From: Lacrimispora xylanisolvens
Lineage (GTDB): Bacteria; Bacillota; Clostridia; Lachnospirales; Lachnospiraceae
Reading direction: 5' to 3'
DNA: 64,000 bases
Assembly (NCBI GenBank): GCA_017084465.1
Contig: CP070896.1
Coordinates: 3,895,501 to 3,959,500, forward strand
Part shown: positions 1 through 8,129 of the stretch, piece by piece
Numbering within the stretch: the stretch's first letter is position 1
Layout: the number at the start of each line of letters is the position of its first letter
The notes under the pieces: model-generated
Seen by the model: the letters and a program-made list of their open reading frames with translations, nothing else
Told to the model about the DNA's origin: nothing
Database searches by the model: none
Translations under genes and position numbers: made by a program

Positions 1-1
1 G

Positions 2-1903
2 TTAAATATCAGCCAGGAAGATTTTATTGCCAGAAATAAGAAAATTTATGAAGGAATTGAAGCGGAAAACATAAAAGCGGATATAACCGGCGTTGACTTA
101 AAAGATGAGGAAGCAGTAGTCACTTATCAGATGAGTCTGACCAGTCTGGCAGGAGAAATCAGTTTTTCCAATCAGGCAGTATTTAAAAAAGAAAAGAAAA
201 CCGGCTATAAACTGGAATGGAATGACAGCATGATTTTTCCAGAGCTTAACAAAACCGATAAAGTCAGAGTTTCAACAGATGAGGCACAAAGAGGGTCTAT
301 TTATGACAGGAACGGTCTTATGCTGGCAGGAAAGGGAACAGCCTCCTCTGTCGGTCTTGTTCCGGGGAAAATGAGTGAGAATTCCGGTCCGGATGTGGAA
401 AAACTGGGAGAACTTCTATCCATGTCTCCAGAGAGTATACAAAAAAAGCTGTCTGCAGGCTGGGTAAAGGAAGATTCCTTTGTTCCCTTAAAAACCTTGA
501 AAAAGGTAGATGATTTTCAGCTCCACTCAGATCAGGTCAGTGAAGAAGATCAGAAAAACAAAGAGCTTCAGGACCAGCTTCTTACAATTCCCGGAGTGTT
601 AATTACAGACACTTCCGTGCGTTCCTATCCCCTGGGGGTAAAGGGCGCCCATCTCATTGGATACGTCCAGAATGTGACCAGTGAGGACTTGGAAAAACAT
701 AAAGGAGAAGATTATTTAACAGACAGCGTAATTGGAAAAAGCGGTATGGAAGGGTTGTATGAAAAGGAATTAAAGGGAACAAACGGCCATACTGTTTCCA
801 TCACAGATGCAACGGGAAACAGTAAGAAAAAGCTGGCGGTAAGGCCCAGAACTGATGGTGCTGATATCACACTTACCATTGACAGTACCCTTCAGAGTGC
901 GATTTATGATGCATTTTCAGAAGACAAAAGCTGCAGCGTTGCCATGAATCCCCATACAGGAGAGATACTGGCTCTTGTGAGTACGCCTTCCTATGATGAC
1001 AATGATTTCATTCTGGGAATGCCGTCAGAAAAATGGGATTCCTTAAATAATGATGAGCGGAAGCCTCTTTATAACCGCTTCCGTCAGAAGTTTGCACCAG
1101 GATCTTCCTTTAAGCCCATTACGGCTGTGGTTGGACTTGAAAACGGTGCCATTGATCCCAATGAGGATTATGGAAGTACCGGGTTAAGCTGGAGAAAAGA
1201 TGAGAGTTGGGGAAACTATTACATAACCACTCTTCATGACAGCAATCCCCTTAATTTAGAAAATGCTTTCATCTATTCAAATAATATTTATTTTGCTAAA
1301 GCCGCATTAAAGATTGGCTATGATGATTTTATGTCAGGGCTTAACAAGCTGGGATTTAACCAGGACCTTCCTTTTGAGATTTCCGTTGCCAAGTCCCAGT
1401 ATTCCAATTCAGACCGGATCGAAACGGAAGTACAGCTGGCTGACAGCGGTTATGGACAGGGGCAGATGCTTGTTAATCCGATTCACCTGGCTGCCCTTTA
1501 CACCATGTTTACCAACGGGGGCAATGTGATACAGCCTGTTTTAAAAGCAGAGCCAAATGCAGCACCCAAAGTATGGCTTCAGGGAGCCTGTTCTGCAGAC
1601 AATGCCAATCTGGTCCGTGAGGATTTAATTAAGGTTGTCAGCTCAGAACACGGAACCGGCCATGCCATTATGAGATCTGACCTGAACCTTGGAGGAAAGA
1701 CAGGAACTGCTGAGATCAAGGCATCCAAAGGGGATACTACCGGAACGGAGCTTGGCTGGTTTTCAGTATTTACTGCAGATCCTGATACCAGGACACCACT
1801 GCTTCTTGTTAGTATGGTAGAAGACGTTAAGAACCGGGGCGGGAGCGGATATGTTGTTCGAAAAGATAAACTGATTCTTGATTCCTATATACCGGTACAA
1901 TAA
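2..1903 (+). CDS. MecA-type class B penicillin-binding protein (5' partial)
   Basis: Transpeptidase that cross-links peptidoglycan outside the membrane. The frame is open to the left window edge, so the N-terminus (signal anchor and start of the domain) is missing. The first ~55 visible residues resemble an NTF2-like MecA_N domain, followed by a PBP dimerisation domain and a transpeptidase domain. Counting from the internal Met at 131, the motifs are S325-S-F-K328, S383-N-N385 and K523-T-G525, all intact. MecA_N PBPs are common in Gram-positives and do not by themselves mean beta-lactam resistance. It converges on a BlaR1/BlaI pair, which suggests beta-lactam-responsive control of something nearby, but its own promoter lies outside the window. 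Confidence 0.9.
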   Translation, partial: LNISQEDFIARNKKIYEGIEAENIKADITGVDLKDEEAVVTYQMSLTSLAGEISFSNQAVFKKEKKTGYKLEWNDSMIFPELNKTDKVRVSTDEAQRGSIYDRNGLMLAGKGTASSVGLVPGKMSENSGPDVEKLGELLSMSPESIQKKLSAGWVKEDSFVPLKTLKKVDDFQLHSDQVSEEDQKNKELQDQLLTIPGVLITDTSVRSYPLGVKGAHLIGYVQNVTSEDLEKHKGEDYLTDSVIGKSGMEGLYEKELKGTNGHTVSITDATGNSKKKLAVRPRTDGADITLTIDSTLQSAIYDAFSEDKSCSVAMNPHTGEILALVSTPSYDDNDFILGMPSEKWDSLNNDERKPLYNRFRQKFAPGSSFKPITAVVGLENGAIDPNEDYGSTGLSWRKDESWGNYYITTLHDSNPLNLENAFIYSNNIYFAKAALKIGYDDFMSGLNKLGFNQDLPFEISVAKSQYSNSDRIETEVQLADSGYGQGQMLVNPIHLAALYTMFTNGGNVIQPVLKAEPNAAPKVWLQGACSADNANLVREDLIKVVSSEHGTGHAIMRSDLNLGGKTGTAEIKASKGDTTGTELGWFSVFTADPDTRTPLLLVSMVEDVKNRGGSGYVVRKDKLILDSYIPVQ

Positions 1904-1912
1904 ATGAAAAAG

Positions 1913-1957
1913 ACAGAGCCTGAGGCTGGAGAGATTCTCCCGTCTCAGGCTCTGTTT
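1913..1957. terminator. Bidirectional terminator between PBP and blaR1
   Basis: Perfect 12-bp arms ACAGAGCCTGAG (1913-1924) and CTCAGGCTCTGT (1944-1955) with T-rich 3' ends in both directions, between two convergent genes. Confidence 0.85.
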
Positions 1958-3732
1958 TACTGTCTGTAGATATTCTGGCTTTCTAAAATGTCCAGTGTAA
2001 TAGCCGCGGCAGTGCGTCCGTTAGCAGATTGATCACTTTGAATATTAGTGGAGAACACATAAGTCTCATCCTGGGATTGTGCAAAACCGATAAACCAGCC
2101 GTTAACATCTTTGCCGTTTATATTGCCGGTTCCGGTTTTTCCGTATAATGAAACACCCTGGCTGTCAGAAATATAAAGGGAATCTTTAACAGCTTTGATA
2201 TGATCCGGTTGAAACGGGAGAGTTCCCTGGCAAAGCCTGGTTAAGAGCTCTACCTGTTCCACAGGAGAGATTTTTAAGGAAGACTCCAGCCAGTAGCTGC
2301 CGATTCCTCCAGATAAATCCTGATTTCCATATTCCAGTCGCCGAGTGTAGCCTTTTAATGCGGATATGCCGCTTTTTTCATCCAAAGCTTTAAAATACCA
2401 GTTAACAGAACGGCTCATGGCAGTATTCAGGTTCTGATCCTGATTCCAGGCTTCAAAGGGGAACGCTGATCCGTCCCATTTTATATAAGAGGAGTCAGGA
2501 GTAATCACTCCCTGATCCAGTGCACACAGCGCGCTGTATATCTTGTAGGTGGAGTCTGGGGAAATCCTGGTTGTGCCTGCTTTCTGATTATAAATATAAT
2601 ATTGATGGGAATTGACTCCGTAAAGTATAAAACTTCCTTCAAAACCGTAAAAACAGGTGTCTAAATCCAGCTGTTTCATATGTTCAGGATAGAAAGGGTA
2701 AAAAGAACCGCTGGATGCATTCACAGACATGACAGGTATAAATGCCAGTAGCACCAGACTGGTTGCGGTGAGTAAAAAACGGCTTTTCCATTGTTTCCAT
2801 GTGGTTTCTTTGCGGTAAGAAGCAATGCAGCGGATTCGTCTTCTGATCTCTTTTTCAGAGCCTGCGATCTGGGAGACAAAAGAAAGCCGTCTTGCCATAT
2901 TTTCTGCAAAACGAATCAGGGTTTTTCCATAATCCAGATAGCTGTTTTCTTCTAACATGGACAAAACGGACAGATCACAATATACTTCCTGGTCCTTCCT
3001 CATCTCACTTAGCCCAATCCAGACGACTGGATGATACCAGTACAGCGCCTGCATAAGAGCCAGGAAACGATTAAGAAGATCTCTGTGCTTAATATGGGTC
3101 AGTTCGTGAAGAAGAATAAAGCGAATCTCTTCTTCTGTAAACTCTGAAAGCATATGGATGGGCAGTATAATTACCGGTTTTACTAAACCGGCAGCTACGG
3201 GAGAACTTAAATATGCGCTGCTGTAAAGGGAAATTTTCTTTTTTATATTCATTTCACTGAGGCAGCAGTCAAACAGTTCTCTGATCTTCCTGTTTTGGAG
3301 AGGAAGGCTGGCCTGTCTGATTCGCCTGATTTTAATGTCGGAAATAAGATTAAGGATTGATACAGTACCAATTCCCAGTCCCCATATATAAGGCAGAAAA
3401 GCAGGAAGATGAAAGATAGGGCTGCGGCTTACGGATATGGAGAAATCCTGTATAAAGCTGGAAATACCAGCATCATTGGAAAAAGTGGGAGTCATTACTC
3501 TGACAGGTGAGACACTGCCTCCAGAAAGGCTTAATAAGCGAAGCCCTGCATGGATCATGGAGGAGGGGAGAAAAGGAAAGATCAGTACAAGCAGCAGGTA
3601 ATACCAGATTCTGTATTGGGCTTTCCAGGTAAGATGATTTTTAAACAGTTCTTTTATCAGCAGAATTATTCCGTATGACAGAATGATCACAACGCTGTTT
3701 AACATAAGACGGATCATAAGGGAAAGAAGCAT
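1957..3732 (-). CDS. blaR1: BlaR1/MecR1-type beta-lactam sensor metalloprotease
   Basis: Membrane sensor-transducer. The N-terminal part has several hydrophobic segments and an M56 peptidase domain with the zinc motif HELTH (about residues 209-213). The C-terminal extracellular part is a class D beta-lactamase-like sensor with S-T-Y-K (394-397), S-V-N (442-444) and K-T-G (532-534). In the family, acylation of the sensor Ser activates the protease and relieves BlaI repression. I chose the ATG at 3732, not 3750, because AGGAGG lies 9 nt upstream of it. It follows blaI directly in one operon. Length (591 aa) is normal for BlaR1. Confidence 0.93.
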   Translation of the reverse strand: MLLSLMIRLMLNSVVIILSYGIILLIKELFKNHLTWKAQYRIWYYLLLVLIFPFLPSSMIHAGLRLLSLSGGSVSPVRVMTPTFSNDAGISSFIQDFSISVSRSPIFHLPAFLPYIWGLGIGTVSILNLISDIKIRRIRQASLPLQNRKIRELFDCCLSEMNIKKKISLYSSAYLSSPVAAGLVKPVIILPIHMLSEFTEEEIRFILLHELTHIKHRDLLNRFLALMQALYWYHPVVWIGLSEMRKDQEVYCDLSVLSMLEENSYLDYGKTLIRFAENMARRLSFVSQIAGSEKEIRRRIRCIASYRKETTWKQWKSRFLLTATSLVLLAFIPVMSVNASSGSFYPFYPEHMKQLDLDTCFYGFEGSFILYGVNSHQYYIYNQKAGTTRISPDSTYKIYSALCALDQGVITPDSSYIKWDGSAFPFEAWNQDQNLNTAMSRSVNWYFKALDEKSGISALKGYTRRLEYGNQDLSGGIGSYWLESSLKISPVEQVELLTRLCQGTLPFQPDHIKAVKDSLYISDSQGVSLYGKTGTGNINGKDVNGWFIGFAQSQDETYVFSTNIQSDQSANGRTAAAITLDILESQNIYRQ

Positions 3733-3733
3733 A

Positions 3734-4117
3734 TTATGTTTCCTCCTCATGTTCCTTAAAAAGAAGCTTTTTCAGCTCGTCTAAGTCCTCGTTGGATATA
3801 TGATTGCTGTTCATGTAGCTTGTTACCATACCGGATATGCTGCCGTTATAAAACCGGTTTAAAAAGTGGCTGTTTTCCTTCTTCAGATAGTCGTCCTCAT
3901 TAATAAGAGGAGTATAAATAAATACACGGCTTTCCTTGGTGTAGGTAGCAGCCCCCTTTTGAACCAGTCTCTTTAACAGGGTGTGAATCGTCTTGGGATT
4001 CCAGTCGATTGTCTGGATCAGTTTTTCAGTTACCTCGTTGGTGTTAATTGGAGCATACCTCCAAAGTACCTTCATCACTTCATATTCTGCCTCAGAAATT
4101 TGCGGAAGGTGGCTCAT
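3734..4117 (-). CDS. blaI: BlaI/MecI-family transcriptional repressor
   Basis: Winged-helix dimeric repressor of 127 aa. Typical N-terminal PQISEAEYEVMKVLW helix and an HTH near NTNEVTEKL and KTIHTLLKRLVQKG. I chose the ATG at 4117 because AGGAG sits 7 nt upstream; the ATG at 4123 overlaps that site. First gene of a blaI-blaR1 operon, with a BlaI-type operator in its own leader (see 4134-4181), so autorepression is likely. Confidence 0.93.
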   Translation of the reverse strand: MSHLPQISEAEYEVMKVLWRYAPINTNEVTEKLIQTIDWNPKTIHTLLKRLVQKGAATYTKESRVFIYTPLINEDDYLKKENSHFLNRFYNGSISGMVTSYMNSNHISNEDLDELKKLLFKEHEEET

Positions 4118-4133
4118 ACTCATTCTCCTGTTC

Positions 4134-4181
4134 TTACAACTGTAATACATATATTATAAGAGCTTAGAGCCACAGTGTCAA
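4134..4181 (-). promoter_or_regulatory. blaI promoter with BlaI/MecI-type operator
   Basis: On the minus strand, TTGACA (4176-4181), 17-nt spacer, TATAAT (4153-4158): a perfect sigma-A promoter. TTACA-N2-TGTAA (4134-4145) begins at the predicted start of transcription. TACA/TGTA dyads are the known recognition core of BlaI/MecI. Confidence 0.8.
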
Positions 4182-4196
4182 GAAAGCAGAGGCTGA

Positions 4197-4523
4197 TTAT
4201 TTCAGAAGTGTGCTTAAACCAGCCACATCATTCACTGGAAGAGAAAATGCAATGGCATGTTCCCCTGTTTCTTTTAATACGGTTTCACAGATGGATTTTA
4301 ATATTGCCTGTTTATCTGCTTTAGGTACCAGCATCAGAAGAATTTCTTTTTCATTTGAGACGGTCATCCCAAACAGTTTACTGGTAGAATCTCCGCCCAG
4401 TTCTCTTGCTTTTATTAGTGTGCCGCCTTTACAGCCTGCATTTCGCGCAGATTCCATAATAGGGTTTGAAAGGTCTGTATTTATGACGGATGCAATTAAT
4501 TCATACGCGTTTGTATCTGACAT
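4197..4523 (-). CDS. PII-like (GlnB-fold) protein, second of a pair
   Basis: Protein of 108 aa with a GlnB-like pattern: AGCKGGTLIKARELGGDS at the T-loop position, then KEILLMLVPKADKQAIL and a C-terminal HAIAFSLPV strand. It belongs to the divergent PII-like proteins found beside DUF1538 membrane proteins. The ligand is unknown; control of the neighbouring transporter is an inference from PII biology. Strong ribosome site AAGGAGG 8 nt upstream of the ATG. Last gene of the DUF1538 operon. Confidence 0.8.
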   Translation of the reverse strand: MSDTNAYELIASVINTDLSNPIMESARNAGCKGGTLIKARELGGDSTSKLFGMTVSNEKEILLMLVPKADKQAILKSICETVLKETGEHAIAFSLPVNDVAGLSTLLK

Positions 4524-4585
4524 GGGATGATCCTCCTTGTGATAATCTGTAGATAAATGGTTCTCATTGCCTGCAATGCCGGAGT

Positions 4586-4915
4586 TTAGAAGATTTGAAG
4601 CTGCGGCACTGATTCCTGACAGAGAAACGGTGAATACGATACCGAATCCGGGGTTATCAAGCTCCAGTTTTTATGAAGCGCGGATATGAGGCTTTGGGAG
4701 GCTGACTGATCAACCACTCCGATTACCAGGTCCTTTTCCGGCTCATCAAGCCCAAGGCAATCTTTAATTGCAGAACTGGCTGTTCCATGTCCTCGGACAT
4801 TAAGCAGCAGTTCCTGATTGTATTCTTTAAAAACGGAAGCAGCTTTTTCGCCTTTTCCACGGTCTACAATAACCGTTATCCAGTAAACTTTATGATTGGA
4901 AGTCATCTGCTTCAT
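4586..4915 (-). CDS. PII-like protein, first of a pair (frameshifted near its 3' end)
   Basis: GlnB-like protein starting VYWITVIVDRGKGEKAASVF, with the T-loop region NVRGHGTASSAIKDCLG. The last ~26 residues as read (from ITPDSV) are out of frame. Adding one A to the A5 run at 4668-4672 (T5 on the plus strand) restores KKLELDNPGFGIVFTVSL, the expected family C-terminus. In that frame no stop occurs before the next PII-like gene, so the two might be one tandem protein, or a second indel hides a stop. The start could also be the ATG at 4906. Overlaps the DUF1538 gene end by 26 bp. Confidence 0.75.
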   Translation of the reverse strand: MKQMTSNHKVYWITVIVDRGKGEKAASVFKEYNQELLLNVRGHGTASSAIKDCLGLDEPEKDLVIGVVDQSASQSLISALHKNWSLITPDSVSYSPFLCQESVPQLQIF

Positions 4916-6432
4916 CCTTTCCTAATTCAATAAATTCCAGTTCCATATCAATTGAGGCAACCCCTGCAAAAGAACTGGATTTCTTCGTTTTGAAATGGTA
5001 TATCACACCGATCAGCTGAATGGTGATTAAGGGAGTCATGGCCACCATGGCTACAATTCCAAAGGCATCGGTCACAATGTTACCGCCCACTGCTTCACAT
5101 GCGCCCATTGCAAAGGGAAGCAGGAAAGTAGCAGTCATGGGACCGGAAGCCACACCGCCGGAGTCAAATGCGATTGATGTAAAGATGGGCGGTACAACAA
5201 AGGAAAGACCCAGTGCCAGCGCATATCCGGGAATTAAAAGTGCAAGAAGGGGGGAGGCCCGTTAAAATCCTTATGACAGATAGTCCCAAAGAAACTGACA
5301 TACCTACCGATAATCCTGTCATCATGGTTTTTTCTGAGATGGCACCACCAGTTATGTCTTCTACCTGTTTATTTAATACTAATACAGCTGGTTCTGCTTT
5401 TACAATATAATAACCGATGAGCATGGCAATGGGAATCATGATCCAGTTATAGGAAAGAGAGGCCAGCTGTTTTCCAAGATAATTGCCGGCAGGCATAAAT
5501 CCAACATTGACACCGGTTAAAAATAAAGTGAGTCCAATGTAGGAGTACAGTATTCCTATCAGTATTTTAATAATCTGTCTTTGTCTTAGTTTTAAGAAAA
5601 ATATCTGGAAAACTACAAAAAATAAAAGAATGGGAAACAAAGCCAGAAAAACTTCCTTTGCATAAACCGGAAGTTCATGCTGAAAAGCCAGCCACAGATC
5701 CTGTGAATTGGTGAAGGCAGGAATTACCGTGGGTTCATAGCTGCTGGAAGAGGAGCCATAGAGCAACCCCAGAATCATGACTGAGAGAATCGGTCCTACA
5801 GAGCAGAGGGCCACAAGACCAAAGCTGTCGCTGCCTGAATTTTTACTTCTTCCAACAGAGGAAAGACCGACACCGAGAGCCATAATGAATGGAACAGTAA
5901 TGGGTCCGGTTGTTACACCTCCGGAGTCAAAAGCCACAGCCAGAAAATCTTTTGGAACAAAAATTGCGGTAACAAAGAGTATTCCATAGAAGATCAGAAG
6001 AAGCTTTGATAAATTCCAACCCAGCAGAGTTCTTAGAAAGGCCAGGGCGAGGAAGAGTCCCACACCGGCTGCCACTGAAAGAATCAGCACCATATCAGGT
6101 ACTGCAGGGGTCTGACCAGCCAGAACCTGAAGATCTGGCTCAGCGATGGTAATAATAAAACCAATGATGAAGCAGGCAAAAACAATAATTGGTAATTTTT
6201 TTGATTTTGCCAGATGGTTTCCAACTTTTTCCCCGATGATCATCATGGACATGTCTACACCAAGTGTAAAAAATCCCATTCCCACAATAAGTAAGGTTGC
6301 ACCTACCAGAAACAGCATCAGCGGATCAAGCGGCATGGGTGTAATGGTTATACACAAAATCAGCACAATGCATGTAACGGGCAGTACAGATGAAAGGGAT
6401 TCAATAATTTTTTCCTTTAGTTTTTGATTCAA
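4890..6432 (-). CDS. DUF1538 family membrane protein (one frameshift)
   Basis: Polytopic membrane protein made of two homologous halves, each with the signature FDSGGV(T/A)(T/S)GP. One extra C in a C6 run (G6 on the plus strand, 5249-5254) breaks the frame; deleting it gives LTGLPLLALLIPGYALALG and continues into the C-terminal part ending at 4890. Corrected length is ~513 aa. Start is TTG at 6432, 6 nt after AGGAGGT. DUF1538 proteins are putative transporters of unknown substrate, often encoded with PII-like proteins, as here. Confidence 0.85.
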
Positions 6433-6471
6433 GCGAATACCTCCTGTTGTCCGTTTTTTTTGAGTCAGTGG

Positions 6472-6508
6472 TGCAAAGGCTGAGAAGAAGCAAAATCATG
6501 CCTTTGCA
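6472..6508 (-). promoter_or_regulatory. Stem-loop in the DUF1538 leader
   Basis: Perfect 9-bp arms TGCAAAGGC (6472-6480) and GCCTTTGCA (6500-6508) with a 19-nt loop, in the ~85-nt untranslated leader. No T-run follows on the transcribed strand, so it is not an obvious terminator. Role unknown. Confidence 0.4.
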
Positions 6509-6524
6509 ACTCTGACTCTATTCG

Positions 6525-6565
6525 ATTATATTAAGTGTATCACAAAATAGTTGCGATTGCAACTA
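6525..6565 (-). promoter_or_regulatory. DUF1538 operon promoter overlapped by a palindrome
   Basis: Minus-strand -10 TATAAT (6525-6530) with no good -35. Instead the perfect dyad TAGTTGC-GATT-GCAACTA (6548-6565) lies across the -35 position. It could be a regulator site; it could also help end the upstream antiporter transcript, since TTTTG follows it on the minus strand. Confidence 0.5.
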
Positions 6566-6591
6566 TAATTTTGTTAGAGCTTTGTTAACAT

Positions 6592-7833
6592 TTACCTGTA
6601 TTTGGAAACTTCTTCATAATTTTCACCCAGTCTGGTTTCTGTAAAGGGCACAGAAGGACCAATACGAAATACCGGTTTTAACACGATTGGTGTGATTATG
6701 GTGGTAATAATGACAACAAGAACCACCGGCCCCAGAAAATCACCGCTAAGAAGTCCAAGCTGTTGTCCTTTTCCTGCAACAATCAGAGCGACTTCGCCTC
6801 TGGAAATCATACCAACCCCGATTCGGATGCTCTGGTAATTTTTATAACCGCAGATCTTGGCTCCGATACCGCAGCCAATTACTTTTGTTAGTATGGCAGT
6901 AATGGTTAAAAGAAATGCAAAAAGAATAATTGCTGGTGTCATGGATGGGAGTTCCACCTTAAGTCCTATGCTTGCAAAAAATACCGGTGAGAGTAAAAGA
7001 TAGGACAGGGTGTCAAATTTAGAGGTTAGGAACTGTGATTTCTGGGTATTGGATATGATAACTCCGGCTATGTAGGCGCCTGTAATATCGGCCACGCCGA
7101 AAAAGTGTTCTGCGATGTAAGACATGAGAAGACAGAGACAAAAAGCAGCAATGGCATGGCGTTGTAAGCCACGTTCCGCGTCGTTGCTCCAACGGGAATA
7201 TGCTTTATAGATCAGAATGCCGCCAATGCCAGAAAAGACAAAGAATGCAGCAATTTTTAATAAGACAGCAAACAGATTGACATTGGGATCGGTGGTGCTG
7301 GTAATGATGGTAAGTGCGATGATTCCCAGCACATCATCAATAATGGCGGCTCCCAGGATAGCGTTGCCGGAATGGGTCTTTATCTTACCGATTTCTTTTA
7401 GGGTTTCAGCTGTGATGCTTACAGAGGTTGCGGTGAGAATGACTCCGATAAACATATTCTGAAGAAATAAAGAACAGGTGGCATCGGAAGAAATCACACC
7501 AGGGCGGTTAAAGAAAGAAGCAACAGCGAAGCCGCCGAATAAAGGCACGATGACACCGATCAGTGCAATAATAAACGCTGATTTACCACTCTTTTTTAAT
7601 TCTGCGGTATCTGTCTCCAGACCGGCGCAAAACATAAGGACAATCACACCGATTTCCGCCAGCTTGTCAAGGAATTCGGTTTCATGGAGTGTGCCCAGCA
7701 TGGCAGGGCCAAGAATCACCCCCGCTAACAGTGCTCCGACTACCTGAGGCATGTGAAATTTACGCGTTACAAGACCTAAAACCTTAGTGCTTAAAAGAAT
7801 AATTGTGAGATTTAACAAAAAACTGTAATCCAT
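6592..7833 (-). CDS. CPA2-family cation:proton antiporter
   Basis: Hydrophobic protein of 413 aa with about 12 membrane segments, of the KefB/NapA (Na_H_Exchanger) type. Typical features are FHMPQVVGALLAGVILGPA near the N-terminus, the central ATSVSITAETLKEIGK and AIIDDVLGII segments, and MISRGEVALIVA near the C-terminus. It lacks C-terminal TrkA-N/RCK domains, so it is a pore module alone. Likely exchanges Na+ or K+ for H+. Ribosome site AGGAGGGG upstream of ATG 7833. Same orientation as the DUF1538/PII operon but probably transcribed separately. Confidence 0.88.
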   Translation of the reverse strand: MDYSFLLNLTIILLSTKVLGLVTRKFHMPQVVGALLAGVILGPAMLGTLHETEFLDKLAEIGVIVLMFCAGLETDTAELKKSGKSAFIIALIGVIVPLFGGFAVASFFNRPGVISSDATCSLFLQNMFIGVILTATSVSITAETLKEIGKIKTHSGNAILGAAIIDDVLGIIALTIITSTTDPNVNLFAVLLKIAAFFVFSGIGGILIYKAYSRWSNDAERGLQRHAIAAFCLCLLMSYIAEHFFGVADITGAYIAGVIISNTQKSQFLTSKFDTLSYLLLSPVFFASIGLKVELPSMTPAIILFAFLLTITAILTKVIGCGIGAKICGYKNYQSIRIGVGMISRGEVALIVAGKGQQLGLLSGDFLGPVVLVVIITTIITPIVLKPVFRIGPSVPFTETRLGENYEEVSKYR

Positions 7834-7926
7834 ACAAACCCCTCCTTTTAATTATATAAGATCAACAAAATTTATCTTACTCCTATTGGAACTTACTGTC
7901 AATTGTTACTAATAGTTTGTCTCTTC

Positions 7927-7955
7927 TTTACATACAACGTTTTTCATGATATAGT
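7927..7955 (+). promoter_or_regulatory. Promoter of the leader-MFS transcript
   Basis: TTTACA (7927-7932), 17-nt spacer, TATAGT (7950-7955). It lies 39 nt before a short leader reading frame and 175 nt before the MFS start, leaving a long leader RNA. Confidence 0.7.
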
Positions 7956-7993
7956 GACGAAGTAATTCACTACGAAATCCGGAGGGCAGATTT

Positions 7994-8032
7994 ATGCCAT
8001 TATCTATTTTCTCATCATATGATCCCACGTAG
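7994..8032 (+). CDS. Putative 12-residue leader peptide
   Basis: Short reading frame MPLSIFSSYDPT with a good ribosome site (GGAGGG, 8 nt upstream of the ATG). It is followed 28 nt later by an intrinsic terminator and then the MFS exporter gene. This is the arrangement of translation-dependent attenuators ahead of antibiotic-resistance genes, where ribosome stalling on the leader prevents termination. Function here is inferred from layout only. Confidence 0.5.
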   Translation: MPLSIFSSYDPT

Positions 8033-8060
8033 AAAAAATTCATAAAGATTGGTATAAAAA

Positions 8061-8088
8061 AAGCACTGTGAAAACAGAGCTTATTTTT
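8061..8088 (+). terminator. Attenuator-like intrinsic terminator before the MFS gene
   Basis: Arms AAGCACTGT (8061-8069) and ACAGAGCTT (8074-8082), one A.A mismatch, GAAA loop, followed by ATTTTT. It ends 41 nt before the MFS start codon, inside the same transcript as the promoter at 7927-7955. Confidence 0.65.
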
Positions 8089-8129
8089 GGTACCTGTTAT
8101 TTTGAAAAATATGGATCATTGGAGAAAAT

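Noticed and set aside
2-1903. Methicillin-resistance mecA cassette
   Set aside because: MecA_N-type PBPs are ordinary in Gram-positives; no recombinases or SCC-type ends are visible, and the gene is cut by the window edge.
5020-5410. Plus-strand reading frames opposite the DUF1538 gene
   Set aside because: They are antisense shadows of a conserved membrane-protein frame, without ribosome sites or recognisable domains.
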